A stretch of DNA of 64,000 nt from Sphaerisporangium sp. TRM90804 (GTDB lineage: Bacteria > Actinomycetota > Actinomycetes > Streptosporangiales > Streptosporangiaceae): assembly GCF_029846175.1 (NCBI RefSeq), contig NZ_JARWAC010000025.1:62001-126000 (forward strand). The letters run 5' to 3'. Both the position numbers and the translations under genes were made by a program. Below are positions 8,276 through 16,438 of this stretch, piece by piece; position 1 is the stretch's first letter, and the number at the start of each line of letters is the position of its first letter. The notes under the pieces are model-generated. The model was not told the DNA's origin. It searched no databases and saw nothing but the letters and a program-made list of their open reading frames with translations.

Positions 8276-8447
8276 CGACACCTCCTCACTCCCGTCATCC
8301 TTCAGGTGACGGAACATCCAGACACCTGCGAGTGACGAAGAGGAAGCGGTTCCCACTTTGTGTGCACTTGGCCTCATCGTAAATGGGTCGGCTTTCATCT
8401 GGCGTCACATCAGCGACTTCTATTGACAGTTGCCTTGAGAACGACAA

Positions 8448-8473
8448 GACGCCCCGGCCAAAGCCGAGGCGTC
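8448..8473 (-). terminator. Hairpin downstream of the integrase remnant
   Basis: GACGCCCCGGC and GCCGAGGCGTC pair with one mismatch around a four-base loop, just after the stop of the integrase remnant. No U-tract is present. Confidence 0.4.
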
Positions 8474-8490
8474 GGAGTAGGGCTCCTGTT

Positions 8491-8966
8491 CTATGCGAGC
8501 GCGTCGCCGAGTTTGCCGAGGGCGTTGCGCTTGTCGTCGAGGGAGACGTGGGCGTAGATGGTCATGGTCACTTCGATGTCGCTGTGGCCGACGATGTCTC
8601 GGACGACCTGGGGCGGGACGCCGAGGTTAAGCGGCAGGGTCACGCAGGTGTGGCGGAGATCGTGAAAGCGCATGTCCCCGAGGCCGGCGGCCTTGCGGAT
8701 GGCTCCCCAGCTTCGGCGGAGGTTGTCCGGCTCCATGGGCGTTCCGCGCGGGGATGGGAAGACCAGGCCGTGTTCCTCCCAGTCGTTCCAGCGGTCGGAG
8801 CGTTCTGCTGCTTGCGGTGTGGTCGGAGCGCTTCGACGCAGATGGAGGGGAGCGGGACGGTTCGTTCGGAGTCGTTGGTCTTGGGCCGGACGAACTGGAG
8901 ACGGCCCTCGACACGCTGAAGGGTCTGGATCACTTCGAGTTTCGCGCCGTCGAGGTCGATGTCCAC
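8491..8966 (-). pseudogene. Tyrosine integrase remnant (N-terminus lost, one frameshift)
   Basis: The 3' part reads as an integrase catalytic tail in two frames. The upstream part reads WVDIDLDGAKLEV and later TNDSERTVPLPS. After a single-base shift near 8801-8810 the frame continues as NDWEEHGLVFPSPRGTPM, FHDLRHTCVTL, VRDIVGHSDIEVTM and TIYAHVS with the tyrosine. The His-x-x-Arg box, the GHS block and the tyrosine are intact, but the core-binding domain and first arginine block are missing. At about 8966 it abuts a fragment of an unrelated membrane protein. It is the relic of an element near tRNA-Phe. Confidence 0.8.
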
Positions 8967-9196
8967 CCAAGCGCGGAGACCGCGCCTGCGCCGAACAAGG
9001 TGGCCAGTAGCCAGGCGGAGGGAAGTGAGCGCGGACGCGACGGCGACGACCTCGCCCTCGGTGCCGAAGAACGCGTTGACCTCGCCGATCTCGGCACCGG
9101 TGAGCGGCAGACCGGCGGGCACCATGATCGCGTTGGCGAGACGATCGTGATGGCGAAGCCGAGGGCGGCGATGCCGGTGATTCGAGAGAAGTGCAT
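8967..9196 (-). pseudogene. Truncated and frameshifted membrane-protein gene
   Basis: It starts at ATG 9196 with a good GGAG ribosome site and reads MHFSRITGIAALGFAITIV. A one-base deletion moves the sequence to LANAIMVPAGLPLTGAEIG and then FFGTEGEVVAVASALTS. A second shift gives AWLLATLFGAGAVSALG before it runs into the integrase remnant. The pieces form a plausible N-terminal membrane segment, loop and second membrane segment of one small membrane protein; the family is not firmly identified. A CACGT/ACGTG repeat (9212-9224) sits in its promoter region. Confidence 0.6.
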
Positions 9197-9300
9197 GACT
9201 GACTCCGTATTCACGTTTGACGTGGTAGGGACGAGTGCATGCCCTGAATTGCCACATGTCGGGACAACGGGCTGTGGTGCTGGCAGCCGCCGCGCGCTGA

Positions 9301-9741
9301 TCAGGCGGTGCCTGCCGCGCAGACCAGGACGAAACCGATCAGCAGCAGCCAGGAGCGCACGCCCTGGAAGAACTCCCAGCGGCGGCGGGTCCGTTCCCAT
9401 CCGGCGGGCGGGTTCGCCGGATCCCAGCGTCCGGTGGCGATGTTGATCGGGACGTTGACGGCGACGGTGAACCCCACCGCGACGGCGAACGCGACCACCG
9501 CGGACCAGGCGAGCCACCCGGGCCCGCTGCCCTCGATCGCGACGGCTACCGCGAGCACCACGCACAGCGTCATCCCGACCGGCATGACCCGCCCGAACGT
9601 CTTGAGCAGGCCCTTCTCGACGGCGATGCGTTCGGTGCCGGGCAAGTTGCGCAACACCGGATGGACGAAGGCATAGGAGCCGAACTCGGAACAGGCGACG
9701 AAACCGGTGACGGCCAGCGTGACGAAGACGAGCAGGTTCAC
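9301..9741 (-). CDS. DUF1772-type four-helix membrane protein
   Basis: The protein has 146 residues with four hydrophobic segments: VFVTLAVTGFVACSEFGSY, MPVGMTLCVVLAVAVAI, WSAVVAFAVAVGFTVAVNVP and SWLLLIGFVLVCAAG. The motif NVPINIATGRWDP and the following RRRWEFFQGVR are typical of the DUF1772 group, related to anthrone oxygenase-like proteins. The GTG start at 9741 overlaps the TetR stop by four bases, making it the last gene of the overlapping operon. Function is not established for most members. Confidence 0.75.
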   Translation of the reverse strand: MNLLVFVTLAVTGFVACSEFGSYAFVHPVLRNLPGTERIAVEKGLLKTFGRVMPVGMTLCVVLAVAVAIEGSGPGWLAWSAVVAFAVAVGFTVAVNVPINIATGRWDPANPPAGWERTRRRWEFFQGVRSWLLLIGFVLVCAAGTA

Positions 9742-10376
9742 GGCGACTCCGCGGGTAGTGGCCCGGGCGACGACGCGGTCCGCACAGCGGTCAACGCCGT
9801 GTCGATCAGCGCATCGGGCTCGGGCCAGGGCATGTCGGGTTTGGTGATGCGCAGGTCGATGGCGCCGTGCAGGGAAGCCCACAGCTCGGTGGCCAGTACG
9901 AACGCCGCATCGCGGCGGGCGGGCGACAGGCACGCGCCGACGGCGTCGACCAGCACCTTGTAGGAGGCCGCGCCGGGATGCGCAGCGCCGGGTTCGAGCC
10001 CCAGCCCGGCCGGGCCCGCGTTCATGGCGCTGAACAGCACCCGGTAATGCCCCGGCTGCTCCAGACCGCTCCGGACGTACGCCCTGGCGATCGCCTCGAG
10101 CCGCGCGACGGGGTCGCCGGCAGCGGACACGGCGGCGCTTTCGAGCTGCTCGGTGAACTCGGCGAACCGCTCGGCGATGACAACACGCAGCAACGCCTCC
10201 TTGTCCGGGAAGTGCCGGTAGACCGAAGGTGCGGTGACACCTGCGGCGGCGGCGACGGCCCGCATGGTGAGCGCGTCGGCGTCGCCGAGCTGCGCCAGCA
10301 GGTCGGCGGCCACCCGGACCACCACTTCACGCAGCTCGTGCCCGGTGCCACGGCGCCTGCGGTGCGTTGCGGTCAT
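9738..10376 (-). CDS. TetR/AcrR-family repressor
   Basis: The protein has 212 residues. The N-terminal TetR helix-turn-helix (residues about 14-65) shows LTMRAVAAAAGVTAPSVYRH and FPDKEALL. The C-terminal half is a ligand-binding helical domain. Its ATG overlaps the stop of the nitroreductase gene by four bases and its stop overlaps the DUF1772 start. It is the probable ligand of the twin palindromes at 11241-11267 in front of the operon, so autoregulation is likely; the inducer is unknown. Confidence 0.88.
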   Translation of the reverse strand: MTATHRRRRGTGHELREVVVRVAADLLAQLGDADALTMRAVAAAAGVTAPSVYRHFPDKEALLRVVIAERFAEFTEQLESAAVSAAGDPVARLEAIARAYVRSGLEQPGHYRVLFSAMNAGPAGLGLEPGAAHPGAASYKVLVDAVGACLSPARRDAAFVLATELWASLHGAIDLRITKPDMPWPEPDALIDTALTAVRTASSPGPLPAESP

Positions 10377-10822
10377 GGGGTGACGGCCTCGTCGTCCAGC
10401 AGCACACGGACCAGAACCCGGCCGCTCGCGATAGCCGCGTGTACGTCCGCGATGTCCGGGGTGCCGTCCGCGCCGACCCGGACCCGCGCCCAGCGGCCGT
10501 ACGCGTGGTGGTCACGCACGAGTGCGGTGAGCGCCTCGGCCACAACAGCGGGCTCGCGCACCGCCTCGGCCACCGCCGCGACCCGGCGGCCCCGCAGCCG
10601 CAGCTCCACCGGCCCCCCACCGTCGAAGTTGCGCCACCACCCCCCCTTCGTGGTGATCAGCAGCTCGCGGTCACGCTGGAGGTAGTTGACGGGGGTGACG
10701 TAGCGGACGCCGCTGCGGCGCCCGGTGAAGCTCAGCAGGAGACTCCTCCGGCTCATCACCGGGTGCAGCGGCGAGGACAGGATCGCGGCCGGGATCCAGT
10801 TGCGCAGCGATGGGGTGGCCAT
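10373..10822 (-). CDS. Deazaflavin (F420)-dependent nitroreductase family protein
   Basis: The protein has 149 residues. The segment SRRSLLLSFTGRRSGVRYVTPVNY followed by LLITTKGGWWRNF is the recognisable pattern of the small split-barrel Ddn-like family, in which members use reduced F420 to reduce nitro compounds or quinones. It is flanked by four-base overlaps with both neighbours. The co-transcribed TetR gene suggests induction by a small molecule, but the actual substrate cannot be read from the sequence. Confidence 0.75.
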   Translation of the reverse strand: MATPSLRNWIPAAILSSPLHPVMSRRSLLLSFTGRRSGVRYVTPVNYLQRDRELLITTKGGWWRNFDGGGPVELRLRGRRVAAVAEAVREPAVVAEALTALVRDHHAYGRWARVRVGADGTPDIADVHAAIASGRVLVRVLLDDEAVTP

Positions 10823-11220
10823 CAGACGACACCGCCGGGGCGCGGCACACCCAGCCGCCGCCCCATCTCGTCGGCCAGCGCTTGCAACGCCGCGAGCGGC
10901 CGGACGAACACCGTGAGATCCGAGATCCGCTCGTCCCGGTCCTGGCGCGCGACGAGCAGCCCGTCGGCCCGGCCGGGGTGGCCCGCGACCTGGGCGCTGA
11001 ACATCAGAACCGAGGTGTCGCCGACGCCGCCGATGGTCGCCGACACCTCGATGTCGTGCAGCACCCCGTCGAGCACAGCCTCGATGACGTGAGACGCGGC
11101 ACCGACCCCCTCGATCGGCTCGTCGTGCACCGCGACCCGCAAGGTGACGTCCTCGGCCAGCACCACGGACACGGCAGTGGCGTCCTCCGCGGCGAGCGCC
11201 CGTCCCAGCTGATCCAGCAC
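10822..11220 (-). CDS. NTF2-like / SnoaL-fold protein, first gene of the TetR operon
   Basis: The protein has 132 residues with an NTF2-like alpha-beta cone pattern: LDQLGRALAAEDATAVSVVL, then VTLRVAV and later DGLLVARQDRDERISDLTVF. The GTG start at 11220 is supported by GGAGGGGG just upstream; a longer frame reading into the operator region is unlikely. Its stop overlaps the nitroreductase start (ATGA). Such proteins are either small enzymes or ligand binders; no catalytic role can be assigned. Confidence 0.65.
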   Translation of the reverse strand: MLDQLGRALAAEDATAVSVVLAEDVTLRVAVHDEPIEGVGAASHVIEAVLDGVLHDIEVSATIGGVGDTSVLMFSAQVAGHPGRADGLLVARQDRDERISDLTVFVRPLAALQALADEMGRRLGVPRPGGVV

Positions 11221-11240
11221 TGCTCCCCCTCCAAGTAGGT

Positions 11241-11267
11241 TAACGATCGTTATAGTAACGCACGTTA
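11241..11267. promoter_or_regulatory. Two tandem TetR-type operators
   Basis: TAACGATCGTTA (11241-11252) is a perfect palindrome. TAACGCACGTTA (11256-11267) has the same arms with a different centre. They are 15 bases apart centre to centre and lie directly upstream of the first gene of an operon that encodes a TetR repressor, so they are the likely binding sites of that repressor. Confidence 0.65.
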
Positions 11268-11943
11268 GCATACTTCTGCAGTGCGGGCCCGTGGCTGAGT
11301 CGGCCACGGCCCTCAACCAGGGCAAGTGCCTGCGTCACCGAATCATCGTCAAGATCGCGTTCCTAGCGTCAAAACACGGTCCGATCCTCCCCGGAGGCCG
11401 GTAGGTCGGTGGTGCGCTGCACCGTGCGCGGGCCTTCGTCCAGGTCGATGGTGAGCGTGCTGTGACTGACGTGCACGGTGACGACTTGGCCGGCACGCAG
11501 GCGACGGAGCGAGACGCTCTGGCGGGCGACCACGATCACCCCGCAGGACCGCCATTCACGCGGATCGCCGTCTACGAGTGGATCTGGGCACTCTACCTGC
11601 GCCGTGATCATGACCGGCCAAGCCTCGATCCCACCTTTCAAGGCATGATCAGTAATGCGCCCGGAGGACCGCCCAGCGCAGGTGGAACACCGCTCCACCG
11701 GACCGGTCGAGGACTTTACGTGCTGGCCAGCCCGCCCGGAAACAGCAACAAGGCCAGACGGTGATGCAACGGTCGCTGAGCTGTCTTCCGGCTACTGACC
11801 AGGCACGGCGCCCGCGAGCTCGTAATGTCCTGTCGATTCCGTCGCCGTCACGCCGATGCGGACGTCCTCCTCCGCGGCCGACCGCGTGTTCATGCCGCCT
11901 TAACGGTGCGGAAGTCCTCGTTGGCTGTGTTCCTGCAGGGTCG
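11268..11943. other. Gene-poor stretch with a transposase-like remnant
   Basis: Apart from the fragment at 11369-11698 no credible gene is visible. Third-position base use is not gene-like in any longer frame. The region looks like decayed insertion-sequence debris. Confidence 0.4.
11369..11698 (-). pseudogene. Possible transposase C-terminal remnant
   Basis: The frame reads RAGQVVTVHVSHSTLTIDL followed by a run ending in VQRTT, which resembles, from memory, the C-terminal beta-rich tail of actinobacterial transposases with an integrase core. There is no DDE core upstream and the N-terminal part of the frame looks random. It has no ribosome site. Identification is tentative. Confidence 0.4.
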
Positions 11944-12339
11944 TTAGCTGATCCTCTGCACGGTGGCACCCCGTCGGATGGCGCGGGGGATCTCGGCGAC
12001 GGAGTCCACGATGTCGATCAGGTGGGCGATGCTCTCGGCTGGAGCAGTGGAGCTGACGTCGACGGTGTAGGTGATCCCGGTTGACTGCCAGCTCTCGATA
12101 TCGAAGCCGCCGGCTGCGGAGACGCGCACTCCCAGGAGTTCAATTCCCAGTGCGGCGGCCTCCCGGTAAAGGTCGTTGAGGACGCATCCCGCCGCCGCGA
12201 GATGAAGGAGATGTCCTCCGGTGAAGTCAGCCCTGACGCTCACGCCCTCGGGCGTCCATCGATGAGGGAAATGCACCGTGTGCTCGTCCGTCACCTTCAG
12301 CGATCCTGCGCTCACGATCACGTTGAAACGATCATCCAC
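11944..12339 (-). CDS. OsmC-family protein
   Basis: The protein has 131 residues. The block FTGGHLLHLAAAGCVLNDLY contains the family cysteine at the start of the central helix, and the beta-rich N-terminus (FNVIVSAGSLKVTDEH) matches OsmC/Ohr-like folds. Family members detoxify organic peroxides with redox-active cysteines; only one cysteine is visible here, so peroxidase activity is uncertain. The GTG start at 12339 has GGGAG upstream. The gene stands alone. Confidence 0.8.
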   Translation of the reverse strand: MDDRFNVIVSAGSLKVTDEHTVHFPHRWTPEGVSVRADFTGGHLLHLAAAGCVLNDLYREAAALGIELLGVRVSAAGGFDIESWQSTGITYTVDVSSTAPAESIAHLIDIVDSVAEIPRAIRRGATVQRIS

Positions 12340-12477
12340 GATTCAGCTCCCGGCACCTCAGGCGTACGGACGTGACGACAATGTTCGTCCTACACGTCAC
12401 AACCGCCAACCGGCAACACAGCCCTCTCCCACACGCGTCCGTTGTCCGGGGGAGGCGGTGGTCGGAGGCGGCGGAGG

Positions 12478-14118
12478 CTATGGACGCCTGTCTGTCAGGG
12501 GGAGGCGGAGGACGAAGCGGGCGCCGCGCGGGGAGTCTTCGATGGTGAGGGTGCCGTTGTGGGCCTGGGCGATGTCGCGGGAGATGGCCAGGCCCAGCCC
12601 GCTGCCTCCCGGTTCTCTGCGTCGGCCCTCGTCCAGGCGGACGAAGCGCTTGAAGACGCACTCTCGGTCCTGCGGCGCGATTCCAGCACCGTCGTCGCAC
12701 ACGGTGATGACGGCCGAGCCCTTCGCCCGTCCCACGGTGACCTCGACCTGTGTGTCCGCGTGTCGCCGGGCGTTGACCAAGAGGTTGTCGACGACTCGGA
12801 TCAGCTGAATCCGGTTGCCCAGAACGTGCACATCCCGGTCAGCGTCGACGTGGAGCGGCACGCCACCCGCCATGGCCGCCACCTCCTTCGACACCAGCGC
12901 GCCGACGTCGATCGGCTCGTACGCGGCCGGCTCTCCGGCATGGAGCCGAGCCAACACCAGCAGGTCGTCGACGATCGTCTCCAGCCGATCGGTGACGGCA
13001 AGCGCTTTCCTGATGGTCTCGTGCGGGTCTATGTCGGCGGGGTAGAGCACCGCCTCCTCGAGCTGGGCGCGGAGACCGGTGAGCGGCGTTCTGAGCTCGT
13101 GAGAGGCGGAGGAGGCGAACCGGCGTTGCTCCTCGAACATGTTCGCGTTGTCCACGGCGAGCCCGGCTCGGCTGGCGATGTCGCCGATGAGGGATAGATC
13201 GGTTGAGTCGTACACGAGGGAGGTCTCGTAACGGGCCAGGGTGAGCGCACCCAGCACCCGGCGCGGCGTACGCAGCGGCGCGACGATGACCGAATGGGCA
13301 CCCAACGCTGCGAACGGCCGCCGCCGCTCGACGCTGTACTCCTCATGATCGTATTGCTCGGCCACATCCTCAGGGCCGAGCAACACCGCGGGGCCACCGC
13401 GCAGCACCCGTGCCATCGGCGCCTGGGAGGTCTCCGAAAACGCCGGAAGCGGACCCTCCCACTGCTTGTACTCGACACCGTTCCGGCCTTGCTTGACCAC
13501 GACCACCACCCTGTACACCCCCTCGCCGCTGGGGCCGAGCAGATCGATCATCGCCCAGTCGGCCAGCCGGGGCACCACCAGACGAGACAGCCGCCGCAGC
13601 GCCTCATCCACCCTCAGGGCGGAGGCCAGCACGGTGCTGGTCTCCGCCATCAGCGACAATCGATCGGTCAGCTTCTCCAGTGCCGTGAGGGCGGCCGCCT
13701 GCTCGTGTTCCACGGCCTTGTGCTGCGACAGGTCGTAGAACAGGACCACATTGCCCATCTGTCCCCCGCCCAACGGGAGCGGAGCCGACATCACGCCCAG
13801 CGGGATCAGGCCTCCGGACCCGCGAGTGAACCACGCCTCCTCGCTGCGGACGTACATCCCCTCGGCGAACCCGGCCAGGATCTGGCAGTCCTCCCGGGCG
13901 ATCGGGCTACCGTCGGCGTTGCGGTGCAGCAGGTCGTGGGGCTCGGCCCCGATCAAGTGCCGCGCGGGACGATCGAGCAGTATCTCGGCATACGGATTGA
14001 CCAGGAGGATCTTCCCCGTATGGCCGACCACGTACATCCCCACGCGCAGATCCTGGAACAGGGCTCTGGAGAGTTCCGCGCTGAACCCATATCTCGCCCA
14101 GTCGTCGCTGGTTGCCAC
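12478..14118 (-). CDS. PAS-GAF sensor histidine kinase (cytoplasmic)
   Basis: The protein has about 546 residues from GTG 14118, which has AAGGGGGG upstream; longer in-frame starts look non-coding. Order: a PAS domain (about residues 10-130, with GHTGKILLVNPYAEILLDRP), a GAF domain (about 165-315, with HSVIVAPLRTPRRVLGALTL), a HisKA domain with SASHELRTPLTG (His340) and an HATPase domain with NLLVNARRH, CDDGAGIAP and GSGLGLAISRDI. There are no membrane segments, so it senses a cytoplasmic signal. No response regulator is adjacent; it is an orphan kinase. Confidence 0.88.
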   Translation of the reverse strand: MATSDDWARYGFSAELSRALFQDLRVGMYVVGHTGKILLVNPYAEILLDRPARHLIGAEPHDLLHRNADGSPIAREDCQILAGFAEGMYVRSEEAWFTRGSGGLIPLGVMSAPLPLGGGQMGNVVLFYDLSQHKAVEHEQAAALTALEKLTDRLSLMAETSTVLASALRVDEALRRLSRLVVPRLADWAMIDLLGPSGEGVYRVVVVVKQGRNGVEYKQWEGPLPAFSETSQAPMARVLRGGPAVLLGPEDVAEQYDHEEYSVERRRPFAALGAHSVIVAPLRTPRRVLGALTLARYETSLVYDSTDLSLIGDIASRAGLAVDNANMFEEQRRFASSASHELRTPLTGLRAQLEEAVLYPADIDPHETIRKALAVTDRLETIVDDLLVLARLHAGEPAAYEPIDVGALVSKEVAAMAGGVPLHVDADRDVHVLGNRIQLIRVVDNLLVNARRHADTQVEVTVGRAKGSAVITVCDDGAGIAPQDRECVFKRFVRLDEGRRREPGGSGLGLAISRDIAQAHNGTLTIEDSPRGARFVLRLPLTDRRP

Positions 14119-14327
14119 GGCGGTCCCCCCTTTACCCACCACCTGTCCAACCCGCCGAAACGGTGAACAAACCCTAAGGGTATGTATCTTGCGGGAAACT
14201 GCCGTATGCGCCGGGGAGATCCTTCGTAGATCGTTCTCGACCTTGGGGGACGTCCCCTTACACGGAGTCGTCTGGCACACGTTGCCCCTGCTGATTCGGC
14301 CAGGGCGACGCTTGCCATGAGACGGAT

Positions 14328-14954
14328 TCACGCTTGCTGCTCGGTCTTGATGATGAGCGTGTAATCAACGCCTGTGTGGAAGTCGCCGGAGGATCCGCGA
14401 ATGGTCAGTGTGTGACGGCCGGGCCGCAGTGGCTGGAGACGTACCCAGATGCCGCAAGCGTAGGAGGTTGCCGTTCCCTCCTCGCCTGTCAGAGGGTTGC
14501 CCACCACCCCGGTCACGGCAACGTCGTTCTCTTCCATCCGTTCAGGCGTGACCGCCTTACCGTCGAGGGTGGCTCCGCCTTCGGCGGTGGCCATGAACTC
14601 CTTGCACACCGCCTCGGATCCGACCCGATTCACCAGGGGGAACACCAGCATCCGCCCTGCGGGAACCTCGCACGTCCGCTGTGAGGTGCCGCCGAAGGTT
14701 CCGGCGAGGAACCACACGTCCTCTGGCTGGTTCCGGTCGCAGAACTTCCCGGTCGGGTCCGTCACGGGGTTGGTGCTCTCGCCTTCCGAGGCCGCCCAGG
14801 TCCACCAGCGTCCTTGGATCGCCTCCGCCGACGAGCCGGCCGGCTTCGGAGAGGCATTTCTGCCCGTTCCCTCCGCGCTGCTCTCTTGAGCCCCCGCGCA
14901 GCCAGTGAGGAGGCCGACGGCCAGCAGAAGCGGTGTAGCGAATCTGGAAGGCAT
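14328..14954 (-). CDS. Secreted lipoprotein of unknown function
   Basis: The protein has 208 residues. The N-terminus MPSRFATPLLLAVGLLTGC is a lipoprotein signal peptide with a lipobox ending at Cys19. The mature part has Trp-rich and Cys-containing blocks (RWWTWAASEG, FLAGTFGG, PAGRMLVFPLVNR) and a C-terminal beta-rich region (RPGRHTLTIRGSSGDFHTGV). It is not recognised as an enzyme. It lies upstream of the orphan kinase in the same direction, with a gap of about 210 bases. Confidence 0.75.
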   Translation of the reverse strand: MPSRFATPLLLAVGLLTGCAGAQESSAEGTGRNASPKPAGSSAEAIQGRWWTWAASEGESTNPVTDPTGKFCDRNQPEDVWFLAGTFGGTSQRTCEVPAGRMLVFPLVNRVGSEAVCKEFMATAEGGATLDGKAVTPERMEENDVAVTGVVGNPLTGEEGTATSYACGIWVRLQPLRPGRHTLTIRGSSGDFHTGVDYTLIIKTEQQA

Positions 14955-15133
14955 TCGGGAATCATAGGACCGACGAGTATCCGCCCTCCCGTATGGACCA
15001 GAAAGATGTCAGTGACGACAGGGGTCGTGACGATCGCTGACTTCGCCGCCGTACGGAATAAGAGTGATCGGCTGTCCCGCAGACTGGGCGATTCCTGCTG
15101 CGCCCGATCCAGACGCAGTGGCCTTGATGTAAC

Positions 15134-15403
15134 TTGCGACACCAAGGCCGTGCTTGTGGGACCGCAACAGCTCTTTTCTCTACCGCGGACGCCTATCGGC
15201 GGATGGTTCCCTCCGGGCTCAAGACGGACGGCTCCCCGGCCAAGGTCAGCGGATACTGCGGCAAAGGGTGGTGCCTGCCCGAGGGCGAGGAGCCGTCGGA
15301 GAACCCAAACAGGCTGGGGACCCTGACCCTGCGCAAGACCGACCAGGGCTGGCTGATCCACGACGACCTCGGCAGCAGGAGCCACTCTTCCCGCGGCGGG
15401 TGA
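15134..15403 (+). pseudogene. Coding-like fragment, probable gene remnant
   Basis: The second half of this frame reads like protein (KTDGSPAKVSGYCGKGWCLP, then NRLGTLTLRKTDQGWLIHDD), with the alternating polar-hydrophobic pattern of a beta-strand C-terminus. The first half is not convincing and there is no ribosome site. A better N-terminal frame (from ATG 15006) is out of phase, so a frameshifted remnant is the simplest reading. Confidence 0.3.
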
Positions 15404-15441
15404 GCCGACGCGATCGCCTTCGAGCCGACGCGATCGCCTTC
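15402..15441. repeat. Tandem duplication of a 20-base unit
   Basis: GAGCCGACGCGATCGCCTTC occurs twice with no spacer, at 15402-15421 and 15422-15441, just upstream of the PaaX-type gene. Confidence 0.85.
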
Positions 15442-15490
15442 GGAACGCGTGGCCGCCTCTCGCAGCCCTGTCGTGAGGCAAGCTGAGGGC

Positions 15491-16438
15491 GTGAGTGTCC
15501 CTGTACCTTCGGACGACGTCGGAGCACCGCGGGCGCAGGTCGGGCCGAATCCGCAGCACCTGCTGACGACCTTGCTGGGTGAGTACCTCGACTCCTCGGA
15601 CGCCGACCTTCCGTCGATGGCGGTGGTCGCGATGCTCGGGGAGTTCGGCATCAGCGAGCCCAGTGCGCGGGCCGCGTTGTCCCGGCTGACCAAGCGTGGC
15701 CTGATCGCCGTGCGGGGGTCCGGACGGCCGCCGGTGTACCACCTCACGCCTCAGGCGATCGCCCGGCATCGTTCCCGCATGGACCATTTCCTGAGCTTCG
15801 GCGCCCGCCCGCCGCGGTGGACCGGCGACTGGGTGACCGTCTCCTTCTCGATCCCCCAGTCCGGCCAGGCCCCGCGGCACGCGGTCCGCAAGGCTCTGGG
15901 GGCGCTGGGTTTCGCGCGGCTGTACGACAGCGTGTGGATCAGGCCCGGCTCGGGCTCCGGTCCGGTGACCCAGGCGCTGCACGACATCCTGGACGACGTC
16001 GACGGTGGCCGATGGTCGGTGATGCACACCCGGTTCCACGAGGAGGCCGGCCCGCACGGTCCGGCAGCCGCCTACGACCTGGCCGGCCTCGCCTCGGCGT
16101 ACGAGGCTTTCATCGCGCGGTACTCGGACCTGCGGGTGGCCGTCCGTGACCGGGAGGTCGACGCGCCCCGGGCGCTGGTGGCCCGGACCTCGGTCATGGA
16201 CTCCTGGCGGAAGTTCCCAGACGTCGACCCGAACCTGCCCGACCACCTCCTGCCGGCACCGTGGCCTCGCCAGGCTGCCAGGGACCTCATGCTGGAGATC
16301 CATTCCGCTCTCGGCTCGCTCGCCGAGGCGCGGCTCATCCAGGTCGCGACACCGTACTGGCCGGACGCCGCTTCCTGGATCACCCACTTCCAGGCGTCGG
16401 AGAACTCCGTGTCGGTCCCGGCCGGCGGGAAAGGCTGA
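15491..16438 (+). CDS. PaaX-type transcriptional regulator
   Basis: The protein has about 315 residues from GTG 15491. The N-terminal winged helix reads MAVVAMLGEFGISEPSARAA and then LSRLTKRGLIAVRGSGRPPV. The middle domain contains the family WTVVSF-like strand (here WVTVSFSIPQS) followed by ALGALGFARLYDSVWIRP. The C-terminal domain carries the helical Trp-rich region, with WRKFPDVDPNLPDHLLPAPW. In characterised members this fold represses phenylacetate degradation genes, none of which are nearby. The start is uncertain; GTG 15449 is an in-frame alternative. Confidence 0.85.
   Translation: MSVPVPSDDVGAPRAQVGPNPQHLLTTLLGEYLDSSDADLPSMAVVAMLGEFGISEPSARAALSRLTKRGLIAVRGSGRPPVYHLTPQAIARHRSRMDHFLSFGARPPRWTGDWVTVSFSIPQSGQAPRHAVRKALGALGFARLYDSVWIRPGSGSGPVTQALHDILDDVDGGRWSVMHTRFHEEAGPHGPAAAYDLAGLASAYEAFIARYSDLRVAVRDREVDAPRALVARTSVMDSWRKFPDVDPNLPDHLLPAPWPRQAARDLMLEIHSALGSLAEARLIQVATPYWPDAASWITHFQASENSVSVPAGGKG

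Larger units (their letters stand above)
14955..15490. other. Stretch with a coding-like fragment only
   Basis: No complete gene is supported. A frame at 15134-15403 looks like the C-terminal part of a small secreted protein, and a 20-base tandem repeat lies at 15402-15441. Confidence 0.35.
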
